From Acidobacteriaceae bacterium (GTDB lineage Bacteria > Acidobacteriota > Terriglobia > Terriglobales > Acidobacteriaceae): 6,786 nt of DNA. Below the pieces are notes generated by a model. That model did no database searches. It saw only the letters and a program-made list of their open reading frames with translations, and had not been told where the DNA came from. The translations under genes were made by a program, and so were the position numbers. The stretch is taken from the NCBI GenBank assembly GCA_003139975.1, contig PLHN01000217.1, positions 10,174 to 16,959 of the forward strand. The letters are read 5' to 3'. Positions 4,821 to 6,786 of this stretch are shown in pieces (the first letter of the stretch is position 1; each line of letters opens with the position of its first letter).

Positions 4821-5921
4821 TCAAACCGCGCCCGAATGTGGAATCACGTCGAACGGGTCGTTACAGAAATCCTGGAAAGACTTCGTTGTGTAGTTGACTT
4901 TCGTCCCGAGAAAACGCTCGTAGCGATATTTTTCCTGCTTAATCTGATCCGCGTCTTTGCCGGGGAAATGGTTGATGACGGTGAATTCGAGGTCGCCGTC
5001 CCTGTTTGTTTGGGCGCGTTTCAGAAGATATTTGATGTGGATGTCAGCGTCGGGGAACGAATAGCCACAAAATACAATGTGCTTCACCTTCTGCACGGCG
5101 ATGTCAGTGCGGTTCCAGATGGTGCTCAGGAATACATTGTTGAGGTCCTTGTAGAAGGTCGGAGGAACAATCAACGGCGAGAACGCGCCCGCGCAACGGG
5201 AACACGGTTTCTTCGTGAAGTCTGAAATTAATCGCGTGACTACGCCTTTCTCCTTCGGAGTGATTTCGAGCTCGCCGCAGCTCGGGCAGAAAAGCCAGTT
5301 CAATGAGCCGTGCGGCTTGTACAGCTGCACGCAGTTGTTGAGATTGGGCCGACGCCAGTGGTTGTCGCCGACAAATGACGGATCGAAGTTTCGGAACTCA
5401 ATTCCGTAGTCCAGATCAAATCCCCGACCGGGTTCATCGGTGAGGGCGTTATCGATGAGGATGTCATAATTTGTCGATACGAAAACGACGTTGCGAAGCT
5501 CATCCGCGCCCGCCAGCGTTCTTACGAGCTTTCGGTGGTGGCCCAATCGACCCGGTAGTCTTTTGTCCAGTACCGTGGCGACAAGAAACGTAAGGTACTG
5601 TCCCATGATCCGTAAGCGGCCACTGTTGCTGTGGTCGCGGTTGTCGATATCGAAATGACGGAACGCCTCTTTGCGGAGGATCGCAAGATCGGTAAGCCCG
5701 AGGACTTCTTCGAAGGTTGGAAAACTCTCGTTGGTAAGCGTGCGGTCTTTGACGTTGAGCCTAAACATCTCCAAGAAGAATGCTGTTAGCTCGCGATTCA
5801 TCTTATTGTTCTTGCGTAGGAAATCGGGTGAGGAAAAATACTCTTTGAAAAGTTCGCCCTGCAGGGGCGCTCCTTCGGTCTTGGAAGCGCCCGCCCCTAA
5901 GAAGATTGCCGTATCTACCAT
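4821..5921 (-). CDS. SIR2-family protein, probable NAD+-consuming defence effector
   Basis: This 366-residue protein has the hallmarks of bacterial SIR2-like domains. FLGAGASKTEGAP (residues 7-19) is the glycine-rich NAD-binding loop, FVSTNYDIL (147-155) supplies the conserved Asn151 and Asp153, and LYKPHGSLNW (200-209) holds the likely catalytic His204. CPSC (212-215) and CSRC (240-243) form a four-cysteine zinc site placed as in sirtuins. VPPTFYKDL (252-260) and VFCGYSFPDADIHIKYLL (283-300) close the Rossmann-type core; the last resembles the C-terminal NAD-site motif of this group. No extra nuclease, helicase or Argonaute domain is visible. SIR2 domains in anti-phage systems typically hydrolyse NAD+ to stop infected cells; deacylase activity is less likely here. 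ATG 5921 has AAGG 7 bases upstream. It begins 10 bases after the PD-(D/E)XK-like gene and runs into the HEPN-like gene. The domain call is strong; the role is inferred. Confidence 0.88.
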   Translation of the reverse strand: MVDTAIFLGAGASKTEGAPLQGELFKEYFSSPDFLRKNNKMNRELTAFFLEMFRLNVKDRTLTNESFPTFEEVLGLTDLAILRKEAFRHFDIDNRDHSNSGRLRIMGQYLTFLVATVLDKRLPGRLGHHRKLVRTLAGADELRNVVFVSTNYDILIDNALTDEPGRGFDLDYGIEFRNFDPSFVGDNHWRRPNLNNCVQLYKPHGSLNWLFCPSCGELEITPKEKGVVTRLISDFTKKPCSRCAGAFSPLIVPPTFYKDLNNVFLSTIWNRTDIAVQKVKHIVFCGYSFPDADIHIKYLLKRAQTNRDGDLEFTVINHFPGKDADQIKQEKYRYERFLGTKVNYTTKSFQDFCNDPFDVIPHSGAV

Positions 5922-5931
5922 AAGATGCCTT

Positions 5932-6414
5932 TCAAACGTTGACCGCTTTCAGTGCCGCCGTAACGTCCTGCACGCCGGGAGCGTTCCAGACATCATCCTG
6001 GAGCAAGAACCGGTGACTGTTGGTACGCTCCACGAATTTGGCCCGCTCCAGCGCGACAGAGTGCGGTATCAAGGCTGCGCGCATGACGGTGTAGTCCTCG
6101 TTAAAAAGGATACCGGCGATGAAGTCGAAGTGCCCGCCCTGCAAATCGCGGATGGCTGAGAGCTGGCGTGAATTATTAAACCGAGTTATACGCCGGCCCT
6201 TGACCTGGTAGCGCGTGCCGTCGTCGGCTACCGCGTCGATGTTAGCGTGCGAGTTCCCGGCCTGCTTCCAGCCGAAGGCTTTGCAGAACAGATATTCCGC
6301 CAGGTCGCCTGTGGGATTGTTGGAGCTGCGCGTGATGCCGCGCAGGCGGAGCTCATCCGCTACCTGAGCATGAAGCGCCAGCAATGCTGCAGGACTGATA
6401 GCTGAAAGATCCAT
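5932..6414 (-). CDS. PD-(D/E)XK nuclease-like protein (QxK variant), similar to DUF6998 proteins
   Basis: I start this 160-residue protein at ATG 6414, which has AGGGA 5 bases upstream; the frame is open further to 6525 but the added residues look non-coding. The visible layout matches a compact restriction-endonuclease-like fold: a helix with GDLAEYLFCKAFGW (36-49, Glu40), a strand with NIDAV (58-62, Asp60), and YQVKGRR (69-75) giving Gln70-x-Lys72, the QxK variant seen for example in Mrr-type enzymes. HFDFIAGILFNEDYTVMRAA (95-114) would be the following core strands. The pattern resembles proteins I recall as DUF6998, though I cannot confirm this by search. It may be a small DNA nuclease, or a recognition subunit that has lost cutting activity. 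It is the first gene of the tightly spaced cluster with SIR2 10 bases downstream, and an 8-bp inverted repeat lies 86 bases upstream. Confidence 0.68.
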   Translation of the reverse strand: MDLSAISPAALLALHAQVADELRLRGITRSSNNPTGDLAEYLFCKAFGWKQAGNSHANIDAVADDGTRYQVKGRRITRFNNSRQLSAIRDLQGGHFDFIAGILFNEDYTVMRAALIPHSVALERAKFVERTNSHRFLLQDDVWNAPGVQDVTAALKAVNV

Positions 6415-6499
6415 AACGGTCCCTGCAAGTGGAATTGAATGCCGGAAGCATGCTGCAACCGTTAATGAATGTAAACCATTTCTGCCCGGAGTGATTGCC

Positions 6500-6520
6500 A
6501 CCCATAAAAGAGTTATGGGT
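6500..6520. promoter_or_regulatory. Perfect 8-bp inverted repeat upstream of the SIR2 cluster, candidate operator
   Basis: ACCCATAA (6500-6507) and TTATGGGT (6513-6520) are perfect mirror arms around AAGAG. The repeat is in the 124-base gap before the first gene of the minus-strand cluster and just after the stop of the right-edge gene. On the minus strand a T-run (6524-6529 region) precedes the repeat rather than following it, so it is a poor intrinsic terminator. A protein binding site is the better reading. No convincing promoter pair could be fixed around it by eye. Confidence 0.4.
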
Positions 6521-6538
6521 CGCAAAAAAGGTTAGGCA

Positions 6539-6786
6539 TTAGTCCACGCGAGATAAGACGTAAAATTTCTCGTCCGGGAAGTAAGATTCCATTACGCTCC
6601 TGGCAGCTTTGCAGGCAGCTTCATGTGCGCGAATGCTCTGGATTGCTGCCGTTGGCATGTCTTCGTCTTTAAAACTGAGAATCCACCAATAGCCTTCCCA
6701 GGCTTCGGCTTCAGGGTCAAGCCGTTTCAGGGCCCTGCGAAAAGGGCCGGTTGGGTCGCCTACTTTAAGATATGCTCGGCCGAAGG
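6539..6786 (-). CDS. C-terminal part of an unknown protein, cut by window edge
   Basis: An open frame runs in from beyond base 6786 and stops at TAA 6539-6541, giving at least 81 residues. The visible part has FGRAYLKVGDPTGPFRRAL near the edge, then a tryptophan- and acid-rich segment (EAEAWEGYWWILSFKDED), a helical region with two Ala-rich turns (AIQSIRAHEAACKAARSVM) and a terminal YFPDEKFYVLSRVD. The amino-acid pattern looks like a genuine soluble protein: alternating hydrophobic strands, a charged helix and a closing beta strand. Neither of the other two minus frames stays open here. I do not recognise the family. It lies 124 bases upstream of the PD-(D/E)XK-like gene in the same direction, so it could be an earlier gene of the same transcript or an unrelated neighbour; the inverted repeat in the gap hints at a separate promoter for the cluster. 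Confidence 0.6.
   Translation of the reverse strand, partial: FGRAYLKVGDPTGPFRRALKRLDPEAEAWEGYWWILSFKDEDMPTAAIQSIRAHEAACKAARSVMESYFPDEKFYVLSRVD

Noticed and set aside
4836..5225. Plus-strand frame of 129 codons opposite the SIR2 gene
   Set aside because: The SIR2 motifs on the minus strand are unambiguous, so this is a shadow frame.
5671..6159. Plus-strand frame of 162 codons crossing the SIR2 and PD-(D/E)XK-like genes
   Set aside because: It spans the junction of two genuine minus-strand genes and has serine- and arginine-rich non-coding composition.
6415..6525. N-terminal extension of the PD-(D/E)XK-like protein to 197 residues
   Set aside because: The extension covers the inverted-repeat side of the intergenic region and has no good start site, while ATG 6414 has an AGGGA site 5 bases upstream and begins a family-like sequence.

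Overview
This looks like accessory DNA, probably an integrative conjugative element or plasmid, from a Gram-negative bacterium, most likely a proteobacterium. The evidence is the end of a TraG/VirD4-type coupling protein at the left edge, an Sec-type signal peptide, a lipobox-like sequence, and tightly packed genes of unknown function on both strands. The species cannot be told from the sequence. No tRNA, rRNA, CRISPR array, transposase or obvious attachment site was seen.

Left part (1-2693). A plus-strand coupling-protein gene runs in from outside the window and ends at 714. It converges on a small XRE-type regulator gene on the minus strand (775-1017), with a long imperfect hairpin between them. 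Divergent from the regulator is a plus-strand run of three genes: a secreted Sel1-like protein (1233-2249), a 38-residue single-span membrane peptide (2277-2393) and a zinc-ribbon protein with two membrane spans (2427-2693). The spacing is short (27 and 33 bases) and each gene has a G-rich ribosome binding site, so they are probably one envelope-directed operon. The A+T-rich stretch between the regulator and this run carries a promoter-like sequence overlapping inverted repeats, a plausible operator for the XRE protein.

Right part (2733-6786). Everything here is on the minus strand and is read from right to left. A partial gene of unknown function enters from the right edge and stops at 6539. 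After a 124-base gap with a perfect 8-bp inverted repeat comes a compact cluster: a PD-(D/E)XK-like protein (6414-5932), a SIR2-family protein with an internal four-cysteine motif (5921-4821), a protein with an R-x4-H motif like that of HEPN ribonucleases (4812-4054), and an HNH endonuclease-like protein (4018-3308). The gaps are 10, 8 and 35 bases. A hairpin that forms best in the minus-strand RNA overlaps the HNH stop codon and may end the transcript. Beyond it lie a 75-residue protein of unknown function and a very short, perhaps truncated, lipoprotein.

The most interesting unit is the minus-strand cluster. SIR2 proteins in bacterial immunity usually act as NAD+-depleting effectors, HEPN proteins are often RNases, and the two flanking genes resemble nucleases. 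Together with the conjugative context, this suggests a multi-gene anti-phage or anti-plasmid defence operon. I do not recognise this exact gene arrangement as a named system. The defence role is inferred from domain types and neighbourhood, not shown by the sequence.
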